From: Meghimatium bilineatum
Taxonomy: Eukaryota; Mollusca; Gastropoda; Stylommatophora; Philomycidae
Reading direction: 5' to 3'
Length of the DNA stretch: 64,000 bases
Assembly: GCA_034231615.1 (NCBI GenBank)
Contig: CM067306.1
Span: 32,357,363-32,421,362, forward strand
The notes under the pieces are model-generated. The model saw only the letters and a list, made by a program, of their open reading frames with translations. It made no database searches and was not told the DNA's origin. The position numbers were made by a program, and so were the translations under genes. Below are positions 56,701 through 64,000 of this stretch, in pieces. The first letter of the stretch is position 1; each line of letters begins with the position of its first letter.

Positions 56701-59700
56701 GCTGGATCCTAGCTAGGGAACATAGGAGGGAGTCATAGCTAGGGAGTATGTGTTGGATATTAGCTAGGGAATATAGGTGGAGGTCATAGCTAGGGAATAT
56801 GTATGGGATATAAACTAGGGAGCATGAGCAGGAGTCATACCTAGAGAATATTTGCTGGATCCTAGCTAGGGAACATAGGTAAAGTCATAGATAAGGAATA
56901 TGTGTGGAATACTAGCTAGGGAACATAGGTGGGAGTCATAGAGAATATGTGTGGGATACTAGCTAATGAATATATGTGAGGTATAAGGAATATATGTAGG
57001 ATTCTAGCTGTGTGGGATTATGATATGTGTGAGGGAAGGGGGGAAATGGCTCAGAGCACAGAAGATTTGTGAGTCCTTGGTAGGAGAGCCAAATTTCATG
57101 TAATCTTAAGAGACTTTGTGGGATCATGTCAAAATATTATTGGTTAAAACCTTGGTAACATGATCTGATAGTAATGGGAGTTACTATATTTTGAGTGAGA
57201 AAACTATCTCTAGTTTGAGTGAGGGGAAACTGTCTAATTTAACTGTGAGAAATTAATGTTAGACCTACATGTTTGATTGTGGCTAACTACTATGTCCAGT
57301 TTTAGTGTGGGCAACTATGTTGTCAAGGTAACTATATCCAGTTTGAATTGAGACAAGCTATATCTACTTTGAATGAGAAAAGTTGTGTCTAGTTTGAATG
57401 AGAGAAGCTATGTCAAGTTTTAATTGAGACAAGCTATGTCTAGTTTGAATGAGAACAACTATATCTAGTTTGAATGAAGGAAGATATTATCTGCCTATGG
57501 GGTACAAGAAAAGGTGCAATATAAACGTACCGTATGTCCAATTTGAGTGTAGTTTCTTATTCATTTTCAAACTCCTGCAAATTAGCAGGATGTAGTTCTA
57601 AGAACAGAAAGCATTATGTGATAATTTACAACTTGATTGTGATATCTTTCCCCCCCCCCCAGCCTGACACATTTGACATCATGGTTTCTGTGTCACTTAT
57701 GTCACTGTGTCACTTACCTCTATGGGTTGGGACAACCAACTCCACCCTCAAAACCTCCTTAGTTGCCACTTACGTGGAGATAAAAGTCTTACTATTCCTT
57801 GCTCCCCTTTCAGATCCTGGCAAAATAGAGTGAATGAGTGTAGCTATGTATAGATGTGATTGCATGCATATTCCCAGAATACAATATTGTTATGTTATGT
57901 TCCTCCAGGGCCATAGGCGGCGCATAGGGCAGAAACCATAGCTTTCCATTTCTGTCTTTGTGTTGCCAGGTCTTTCAATTGTTGCGTGTTGTTTAGGTTC
58001 ATTGACATGCCTTCTCTATTAATGGTTCTTCATAGAGTTTCTCTAGGTCTCCCTCTTCTTCTTACTCCAGATGGCACACAATATAGTGACTACTGGGGAA
58101 TTCTTAGGCTGTTCAATCTGAGAACATGGCAGATATAAGTTCAACTTCTTTGTCTAATGAAGGAAGATATATAGGTTTGTTTGCTTTCCTCTCTTATACT
58201 GAGTAGTGCTAGATTTAAATTCACTCCACTTAACATTCAGAATGGTACATAGGCATTTGTTTTCAAAGGAGTCGAGTCTCTTATCTGTGGCTTTTCTGGC
58301 TTTCCAACTTTCGCATCCATATGATAGAATAGGGATGATGTCGGAGTTAAACAACCTGAGTTTTGTGGTGTTTCTTAGTGTGTCTGACATCCAGATGTTA
58401 CGTAGTTTATTGAAAGCACCCGCTGCAAGGGCAATACGGTGTAAAATTTCTTTTGATGAGTCTCCATCCAATGCTTGATTGGTGACTAAATATGTAGAAT
58501 TGTTGACTTTTAATAATGGAACATATTGAATTTCTATGTTGTCGTTGGATCTCGTAAAATCTAGTATATGAGTTTTTGATGTGTTGATTTTCAACCCTAT
58601 CTGATTTGAGTAGTGTTGGAGATTGTCAAGCTTAGATTGAGCATCTGTGTGGTTTGCGCTCAAAAGGGCCAGGTCATCTGCGTAGTCAAGATCTTTGAGA
58701 ACTGTATTATTAATCCATTTTATTCCTGTCAGCTCATTTTCAGTGCTCTTTCTCATGACCCAATCAATAGCGATGCAGAAAAGTAATGGGGACATGATGC
58801 ATCCCTGTTTAACACCCGTAACAACTTGGAACCATTCTGACTTCTCAGTGTTTGTTTGAACACAATATTGTGAGTTGGTGTAAAATGCCTTTATAACATT
58901 GATTATTTTAGTAGGAAAACCGTATTGTTATAGAATATTCCATAATGTAGGCAGACGAAGACTATCAAATGCTTTTTCAAAGTCAACAAAGTTGATTATG
59001 AGCGGGGATTGAAATTCGAGTGATTCAATATTAATGAGAATATATTGCACCTTGTTACACTAATATCAGATGAAACTGTTTCAGGACAAGAGACATTAAT
59101 CTATCACCAGTCATCACAAGCGGACTTGGATGACTTTGAGCTGCCCAGCAGAGATGATCATTCTGGGTAAGTATTAGCTAGTGCAGGCAATTTTGTATCT
59201 GGACAGTTTAGAAATTGATGGTAAACTACTAAATATAAACACTGCAAAGAAAATGACTACAGCCAAAAAAATGCTGGGTTGATGGCTACTTCCTGAATAG
59301 GATATGCTACACATTTGTTTGTTTTTTATTAGCTAGTGATGTGTATTGAAGATAGTACAGTCAAGTTCCATTATACCCCCCCCCCCCCTCTGAGTAGAGG
59401 ACTTCTTCTATAGACATTGCATTAAGTCAAAAGGTGAAGTATCTTGGGTATGAAAGAAAGCTAAGAGAAATCACCCACTTCACATGGGAAGTAAGAGAAA
59501 GTTGCTCCCAGTTTCTGGGAATAGTGACAAATGAACAATCTTGTAATAACAACTTGGTTCAGACCAATGAAATGTGTATATAATAACATACATTTTCTAT
59601 ATACAGTACAATAATACATGTAATTGTATTCTGAATGGATTGTGAAAAATGTTGCTAAAGAGGAAAGTTTTTTATAAAAGAATGCACTACAGAGTGATTT

Positions 59701-62307
59701 CACTGAGGGGAGGGGAGTAGTCAACATTAGAGACATTCCTCGATGACAAGAGATGTTCTCTAAGGTACAGTGGAAGGTGGAAGAAGATGAGGTGGCCAGA
59801 AGAAGGCATGGTTGGATAATATCAAGGACAGGACAGGGTGTGAAGTTTCCAAATGCATCAGGTTGGTAGAGGATAGAGATACATGAAGATCTTTCTGCAC
59901 CAAATGTGACACCTCTACAACCCTAAAAGAATATGAGTTTTATTATTATTAATATTATTATTAAAGCCATCAGATCATCATCATGGCATCCTGGACACCT
60001 CCATAAGTGCTCTATTCAGTATGTCCGGCAGCACATTGTTCCAATTCTGTGTTGGTTGATAACACTTCTTTTGATTCCTAATTCTGCTGGATTCTGGCAA
60101 CTCTACACATTGCTCCCCTGTTCAACACTCTGAACACTCATCCATCAATAAACCAATAACTCACCAGGGTTGTAAAGGACCTACATTGCATAAACACACA
60201 AAATGTCCAGTGATTTCCCGTTTCACCAATGTGGATGAGTGTGTACAAAGATCTTAATAAGTCCAGTTTTTAATGTTGTCTGCTCATATTTTTCTTTGGC
60301 CTTCTCTTCTTTTTCAACCCTTAACTGTTCCTAGCTGTATTGTTTCTGGCAGGGAATCATGTCGGCTTACATGACCAAACCTTACGCGTTTTCAACGGTT
60401 GAAGATATTGATTTTTCTTAACATAGACACAGAACAAGAAACACTCTATATTCTTCATATGGCATAACTCTATGTATGCATTCAGAATACCAGCTCGCCC
60501 ATGTCAGGGCTCGAAAGGGGAGCAAAGAATAATGGCAATGTTATCTGCCATGCTCTGCGTTAGGAGGTGACTAAGGAATTATTGGAGGCGGAGTTGACTG
60601 TCTCATCTTATATAGGCTCAAAGAAACCTAGAAAACATGCTAAGTCAAATGTGTCCGGATGAAAGGCACAGTTATCACACGGTTAAGCTGTAAACCATGA
60701 CAGAAAGCATGTAGTTCTGCAGACCAGATATCGTTGATCTACACAAGTTTGAGAAGGAATGTAGAAAAAAAGAAGAAAAATATCAGTTTGGTCCATTGAA
60801 CTAATCTTGTCACTGTGGGCATACTAGCAAGTCTGTCTGCTCTATTAATACTCCTAACACCTGCATGTTCATTTAATACTGTTGAATGATATATAAAACA
60901 TAGGTAGCAGGACAAGATAAGAAATTTGGAGATGAACAGACCAAAATCTGGTGGACATCAAGGTAAAGGAGATAAACATGGAAATGGACTGAGCACATGC
61001 TCAGAGAACCAGTAATTCATATAGCTAAAATAGCAATGGCAGTATGATAATGATGATAATAATAATGATGATGAATTAATCCCTTCCGTTGTGAGAAAAT
61101 AGCTCTTGACAACCCATACCCTCTCTGACAAAAGCATGTTCTTCTCAGTTGTGTAACTGAGGTGACACCTTGACTCATATAAGATTTCTCAAAATCATGG
61201 ATGTGTAAAGAGAGGGGAGGGGTTATGGATATATTTTTAGTACCCCACGGGGAGACAATCCAGTGTGCCAGTATCCCAGAATTACCATGTCCTTCCAGGA
61301 GCAAAGGACACACTTCTGGATCAACTATCTTACCATTGTTCTGTCAGATTTGTTGTCCCATTTGCAATGATGGCACATCTAGCATTCTTCACCAGACTGC
61401 CACAGAAGGACAAAGTGCAATGTCTGAATTTCTATTGTCCATGGGGATTATTAAATGTTAAGAACAATTAACATCCAGGAAGGCTGACTTCTACACATCA
61501 TATTTTTAAAAAAAAGAGTTTTTTCAGTCACATTAAGAGACATGACAGCATGGAGAGAGTGTTACGGAGGGGATGATAGAAGGCAACAGGGGCAAAAGCT
61601 GCTCAAGACACCATTGGACAAAAGACTTTCAAAAATGCTTACGCATGTCACTAAAAGAGTCAAGACAACTTGCTCAAGACCGTGGAAAATTCAAGACATC
61701 CATAGGGAAGACTACGTTATAGAAAGAATATGTCACCTGATGATGATGAAGATTATTTTATAGAAGACAAAAGTAAGAAATTGAGACAAGATGTGATGAT
61801 GATTTTTGTACAGGTGACAGGTTGTCAGACTATCAACCAACTTTCCTTAGCCACCTTCACTGGCATGCCTAGAAAGAAAATGGTATCTCTATTCTTTACA
61901 TCCAGAACTAGAAGTACAGGTTCCAGCTGCCACACAGGCACATCAGTGACATGGACCTCACAGGGAAAAGGAAACATTGAAAACCTAAAAGCACTTGGAG
62001 AAGAGAGACCATGAAGGAATTGGCAGAAATGGGAATTACATAAAAGGAGGTGAGAACATATCCAAGGGTGGAGAGAATTGGGAAAATTCTTGTCTGTGTA
62101 AACACTTTAATGCTCAAGAGCTTCATTTATTGTTTTATAAAAAAACGGATAATTTTCTTTCTCTAGTATAATCCATATATACAAGATATATTATCTAGTA
62201 TTATCCATATAATATTCAACTTTCAATATTTCAGTGGCAGTCGTCTCCCACACTATGACCAGGCAGAGCTAGATCTGATGAAAGACTTGGAGAATGAGAT
62301 GTTGTGA
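49806..62307 (+). CDS. N-myristoylated acidic protein, five exons, cystin-like termini (290 residues)
   Basis: Exons: 49806-50429, 54109-54165, 56082-56118, 59085-59166 and 62235-62307. Donors are GTAAGT, GTAGGT, GTAGGT and GTAAGT; acceptors are CCAACAG, AATGTAG, GTTTCAG and ATTTCAG. Phases 0, 0, 1 and 2 join correctly to a TGA. The start at 49806 (A at -3, G at +4) gives MGSGSSKAK: Gly2, Ser6 and Lys7 are a textbook N-myristoylation signal. Residues 10-160 are Asn/Asp/Glu/Lys-rich and probably disordered. Residues ~163-205 (LPETYVQRLQRQQYKF ...) look helical. The last exon ends SRLPHYDQAELDLMKDLENE. Cystin, a myristoylated ciliary membrane protein, also begins MGSGSS and ends with a Tyr-Asp...Leu-Met...Glu helix, so a cystin-like role at the ciliary membrane is plausible but rests on the two ends only. 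Vertebrate cystins are ~150 residues, about half this length. Confidence 0.85.
50430..50945. other. Start of intron 1, no recognised element
   Basis: Contains a short internal duplication around CGTACCATCACAGAGGGTGC and CTTACCATCACAGTG (50590-50645). Otherwise nothing I can identify. Confidence 0.4.
50950..51580 (+). pseudogene. LINE reverse transcriptase C-terminal half
   Basis: LLFADDHVLVASSEEQLQRQ gives the catalytic FADD box. It is followed by IHIAYLGSNITTDDKSSKEI, RCSKAYQALGQMTPIFRNQN and SSLCHQSQTWTTTAQDKRKL. Further pieces follow, up to KWFAHMSRLPSDNIPQQA. Frameshifts near 51105 and 51430. In intron 1, sense to the host gene; a different lineage from 57895-59045. Confidence 0.8.
52097..52500 (-). 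repeat. Dispersed repeats E and F (LINE 3' region), inverted relatives of 61255-61960
   Basis: The complement of 52097-52290 aligns with 61750-61950 (AAAAGTAAGAAATTGAGACA, CTGTCAGCCTATCTCCCAAC). The complement of 52350-52500 aligns with 61265-61400 (CAAATCTGTCCCATTTACAG region, and related translated text HTSGPTIKFLCQICCPI against HTSGSTILPLFCQICCPI). These may be parts of the same LINE's 3' region. Confidence 0.55.
52500..52690 (+). pseudogene. LINE C-terminal fragment
   Basis: GGRQRYKLESNITRWNRLQS, then WMLEVCCAQPSLWRR, the same text as at 63075-63230 (AEIQVGEKRHEMDRLQS ... RLDVGGPFQPTVV in shifted frames), with ~75% similar DNA. Confidence 0.55.
52589..53010 (-). pseudogene. LINE C-terminal region with C2H2-like tail
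   Basis: Minus-strand pieces read QGGQKKPYKYSFKASLKSIC, CAASCEEKVKAVAQQWRLVR and TPCPTSPRIFEAYI. This is the arrangement of LINEs whose C-terminus carries a C2H2 finger, as at 35370-36245, here degenerate (second Cys and the His pair lost). It overlaps the fragment on the other strand near 52600-52690; the exact boundary is unclear. Confidence 0.6.
53320..53720 (-). pseudogene. LINE C-terminal fragment
   Basis: Base-level similarity to 32628-33070: CTTTTGCTGTAAGGCATCGT, GATATGCAGTAATATT, TAACTCCTTCAATCCACCTTC, AAGCTTTCTC. Many stops. Confidence 0.65.
53727..53797. repeat. (CTA)n trinucleotide array, about 23 units
   Basis: Uninterrupted CTA repeats in intron 1. Frames reading poly-Thr or poly-Tyr across it are artefacts. 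Confidence 0.98.
54860..55015. mobile_element. Pogo/Tigger-like MITE remnants (two overlapping pieces)
   Basis: AATCCTTGTATAACAAATTT GGTCTGAACC at 54871 and AATTCTTGTATAACAAATGT GGTCTGGACT at 54950 resemble the end of the MITE at 46235. Located in intron 2 of the myristoylated-protein gene. Confidence 0.5.
55577..55845 (+). mobile_element. SINE-B copy in intron 2
   Basis: TTGCCCCTGCCCAAAAGGGG head, CATGTCATAAGAAGTAACTA, CTATATAGAGTCAAAGTGAT, CCATGACAATGCATCTGTTC, GAGTTTGAGAATGAACACAG and a GAAGAAG tail. Confidence 0.8.
55855..55995. repeat. ~57 bp tandem repeat, about 2.5 copies
   Basis: Block AATCACACAATTCAGTGAAG CTATTGG, then GTGATCTGAAG, repeated at about 55863, 55908 and 55956 with divergence. 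Confidence 0.6.
56225..57020. repeat. ~51 bp minisatellite in intron 3, about 15 copies
   Basis: Unit TAGCTAGGGAACATAGGAGG GAGTCATAGCTAGGGAGTAT GTGTTGGATAT with many variants. It begins ~105 bp after the 37 bp third exon (56082-56118). Confidence 0.9.
57200..57480. repeat. Degenerate ~28 bp tandem repeat
   Basis: Recurring CTATGTCTAGTTTGAATGAG AAA... blocks from about 57325 to 57480, with decayed versions back to 57200. Confidence 0.7.
57545..57830 (-). mobile_element. SINE-B copy in intron 3
   Basis: Complement of the 3' end TTCATTTTCAAACTCCTGCA, then GGATGTAGTTCTAAGAACAG, AACCTCCTTAGTTGCCACTT and TTGCTCCCCTTTCAGATCC. Confidence 0.75.
57895..59045 (-). pseudogene. LINE reverse transcriptase, large 3' fragment in intron 3
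   Basis: On the minus strand: FVDFEKAFDSLRLP (motif A) near 58990, GVKQGCIMSPLLFCIAIDWV near 58800, DLDYADDLALLSANHTDAQS (catalytic YADD) near 58690, then ILSYGCESW, FENKCLCTILNVKWSEFKS. The frame is open for 213 codons (58795-58154), then shifts. C-terminal GRPRETL and MVSALCA follow, to the end at about 57900. It ends near CATAGGCGGCGCATAGGGCA, comparable with the 3' end of the copy at 2340. It lies antisense to the host gene. Confidence 0.88.
59220..59300 (+). mobile_element. SINE-C body fragment
   Basis: TGGTAAACTACTAAATATAA, GACTACAGCCAAAAAAATGC, TGGGTTGATGGCTACTTCCT and GAATAGGATATGCT align with the SINE-C bodies at 10856-10919 and 44641-44710. No hAT insertion is present. Confidence 0.7.
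59525..59705. mobile_element. Pogo/Tigger-like MITE in intron 4
   Basis: CAATCTTGTAATAACAACTT GGTTCAGACC at the left and CACTACAGAGTGATTTCACT at the right match the family ends; interior GTGTATATAATAACATACAT as in 46235-46400. Confidence 0.55.
59745..59965 (+). pseudogene. LINE 3' fragment with ATT-type tail
   Basis: Broken frames resembling RWKKMRWPEEGMVG, then EDRDTWR-like and CDTSTTLKEYEF-like text, as in C-termini of CR1/L2-like LINEs. It ends in a TTATTATTAATATTATTATT array at 59940-59963. Confidence 0.5.
60494..60775 (+). mobile_element. SINE-B copy in intron 4
   Basis: GCTCGCCCATGTCAGGGCTC head, GAAAGGGGAGCAAAGAATAA, TCTTATATAGGCTCAAAGAA, GAAAACATGCTAAGTCAAAT, GTAAACCATGACAGAAAGCA, AAGTTTGAGAAGGAATGTAG in order, with a GAA-type tail. 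Confidence 0.75.
61255..61960 (+). pseudogene. LINE C-terminal pieces and associated 3' repeats E and F
   Basis: At 61505-61745 broken frames give HVTKRVKTTCSRPWK-like text and, in another frame, LAQDRGKFKTSIGKTTL and KEYVT followed by stops. This is the LINE C-terminus also seen at 38933-39059. Downstream, 61750-61950 matches the complement of 52097-52290; upstream, 61265-61400 matches the complement of 52350-52500. It lies in intron 4 of the myristoylated-protein gene. Confidence 0.6.
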
Positions 62308-62527
62308 CAAGTGATAATAGAGCAAAGAAAACAGTAGGATGTCACATTTGGAGATTTTATTGGTTGTGATACACACATGTGCCTCAAATTTTAGTGTATT
62401 GACTGCAGAACTTCTATTTTTCTGTGTTTACTGTAGTATGAAAAATTAGATTTGTTTTTAAATGTTATATGTGTAATAACATTAGTAAATGAATAATATT
62501 AGAAGTTATTATGATATTTTCTGTAAT

Positions 62528-62533
62528 AATAAA
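62528..62533 (+). terminator. Polyadenylation signal AATAAA of the myristoylated-protein gene
   Basis: First AATAAA after the TGA at 62305-62307, giving a 3' untranslated region of ~240 bases. It precedes a CTTCATTGCTTCTGAATT stretch. No repeats intervene. Confidence 0.6.
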
Positions 62534-62589
62534 TCTTCATTGCTTCTGAATTATATTATTTATTTACCCATTACCAATATCTTTTAAAT

Positions 62590-63240
62590 ATAATCACAAA
62601 TGATGGTAGATGTGAAACTGAAGTTAAAAGGAGAATAGGAATGGCTAAAAGTACTTTCTTAAATATGAGAAAAATATTGACATCTAAACAAATTACAAAC
62701 AAGCAAACAATGAGAATTATAAAATGCTATATGTATTCTGTATTAATGTATGGCTCAGAAATATGAAAAGTTAAGAAAAAAAAAAACTAAGAGGTTCTAA
62801 CAACACTTTGTATGAAAAAGGAACTATTAAAATAAATAAAGATCCAGCCGAAGACGGATGTGTTGGACCATTGTTGCAAATAAAACGGCGACAACGCATT
62901 TCCATTTTCTGGACTACATCCTGCTGGAAATCTAGTAGGACAGAGATCCAGCGGGAGTTTGAGAATGAACACAGTAGAAGAAGAAGAAAGAAATAAAAAT
63001 CAAACAAATAAAATGTTTTGGTCATATTTAAAAAAGCAAGACACCTTGTTAAGACCTTACTTGTGGGTAAAGTTCAGGGAAGATGAGCAAGAGGTAAGCA
63101 GAGATACAAGTGGGAGAGAAACGTCATGAGATGGACAGGTTACAGTCCAACAGAGTGCACCACCAAAGCTAAAGACTGGATGTTGGAGGTCCGTTCCAGC
63201 CAACCGTCGTTGCGGAGATGGCAATGTTGATGATTTACCC
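62590..63240 (+). pseudogene. LINE C-terminal region interrupted by SINE-A
   Basis: TEVKRRIGMAKSTFLNMRKI and LTSKQITNKQTMRIIKCYMY with SVLMYGSE lie before 62790. After 62995 the frame text resumes with IKQIKCFGHI and, further on, EIQVGEKRHEMDRLQSNRVH. A SINE-A copy lies between the halves. Confidence 0.75.
62842..62992 (+). mobile_element. SINE-A reference copy inserted in a LINE
   Basis: GCCGAAGACGGATGTGTTGG, CAAATAAAACGGCGACAACG, CTGGACTACATCCTGCTGGA, GAGATCCAGCGGGAGTTTGA, GAATGAACACAGTAGAAGAA and a GAAGAAAG tail. Short AAATAAA strings on both sides may be the target duplication. Confidence 0.8.
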
Positions 63241-63369
63241 ATGCTGCATCTGAAGCAACTTTGTTTATGTTTATGTGTTGTGTATGTTTACAAGTAGGCT
63301 TAACTAGTCCTTGCAGTACTAAAGCCTGATCACATGTACTAATGTTAGATGTTTGTGGTTCTCAAGGAA

Positions 63370-63800
63370 TTTATATAAGGTAGCTTCAAAAAGTTCCTGG
63401 AATTATTGCATTATATAGAAATAAGTAACAATAGAATTATCTACACTAAATTTCCTTCAAAGTAATTCCCTTTGGCAACTACACAATTTTACCAATGTGC
63501 ATATAGCTGCTGGAAACATTTGTGGAAACAATACTTTGACTCCTCTTTCAGCAGTCTTGTTGCATTGGTGATAATGTCATCAGCATCCTTGAAACTCTGT
63601 CCTTTCTGTAATGATTTCAGTTGGGGAACATGAAAAAAAAAATCTGCTTTTGCAAAGTTGAGAGAATATGGAGGCGGTTCCAAGGTAATAATGTTCTGCT
63701 TTGCGAGTTGCTGCTTTACTAATAGGGATTAATGTGCTGTGGCATTGTCATATGGCATAATCACAGATGAGATGTGGTGTTTTTGTACAATCTTGTCATC
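63370..63800 (-). pseudogene. Mariner-family transposase, C-terminal fragment
   Basis: Minus-strand frame 63683-63489: EPPPYSLNFAKADFFFHVPQ carries the last catalytic Asp context, then LKSLQKGQSFKDADDIITNA and KCFQQLYAHW. The terminal sequence GGTAGCTTCAAAAAGTTCCT at 63379-63398 looks like the 3' terminal repeat. Upstream DNATAH-like residues lie near 63745. Truncated N-terminally. The last 200 bases of the window hold nothing recognised. Confidence 0.8.
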
Positions 63801-64000
63801 TGAATGAAAATCTCCTGCATCTCCCCGAGCACAGAAATAATTTAATTGGAAAGGCAAAACAAAGGAAAGGTTATATTGAAAGTTTTTTTTTATTCCCACA
63901 GTATTGTATTGTCTACCATGATTTCATTCCTGAAAACGGAATGGTTAACAAGAAAATTTAAATATACGTTTATATCTTCTGTCATCTAAGATATGCAATC

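Overview
This is eukaryotic (animal) nuclear DNA, AT-rich and dominated by repeats. Non-LTR retrotransposon remnants, mariner, hAT and pogo-like DNA transposons, tRNA-derived SINEs, minisatellites and a Polinton/Maverick-like element occur together, and the two spliced genes have long introns. That mix fits a marine invertebrate, most likely a mollusc. The assignment is an inference from repeat style, not from a marker gene.

Three loci look like host genes. (1) Minus strand, 4653 down to 816 and continuing off the left edge: the first exons of a single-pass type II membrane protein. Two exons join in phase across a 3.4 kb intron. (2) Minus strand, 14346-13456: an uninterrupted 296-codon reading frame of unknown family, rich in hydrophobic segments and cysteine. 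(3) Plus strand, 49806-62307: a complete five-exon, 290-residue gene for an N-myristoylated protein. Its first residues and last ~20 residues recall the ciliary protein cystin. All four intron phases agree, and a poly(A) signal follows the stop.

The most unusual object is at 15411-28598. It is a 13.2 kb element that is almost entirely one inverted repeat: 6.13 kb arms around a 928 bp spacer. It starts AGTAGT, ends ACTACT and is flanked by a 6 bp direct repeat, CACACG. Those are the hallmarks of Polintons/Mavericks. Each arm holds two tandem ~3.5 kb units, and each unit carries a broken C-terminal piece of a protein-primed family B DNA polymerase. The four polymerase copies therefore lie in the order minus, minus, plus, plus. 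Some breaks are shared by all four copies, others by one tandem position only, so the order of events can be read: polymerase dead, then tandem duplication, then inverted duplication. The 6 bp repeat outside the ends suggests that the palindrome itself was what integrated. No integrase, ATPase, protease or capsid gene is visible.

Layout: 1-4700 first gene and its repeat-filled intron; 4700-13450 SINEs, LINEs, two mariner remnants, a hAT element with intact target duplication, and 26 bp and 28 bp minisatellites; 13456-14346 orphan ORF; 14500-15210 42 bp minisatellite; 15411-28598 palindromic Polinton-like element; 28600-48800 dense SINE/LINE/MITE/minisatellite territory, including a LINE with RNase H; 49806-62307 myristoylated-protein gene with repeat-laden introns; 62500-64000 LINE, SINE and mariner remnants.

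Two abundant short repeats, called SINE-A and SINE-B here, share their 3' part and end in GAACGC plus a GAA-type tail. A LINE fragment nested inside one SINE-B copy ends in the same way, which points to that LINE as the source of their mobility.
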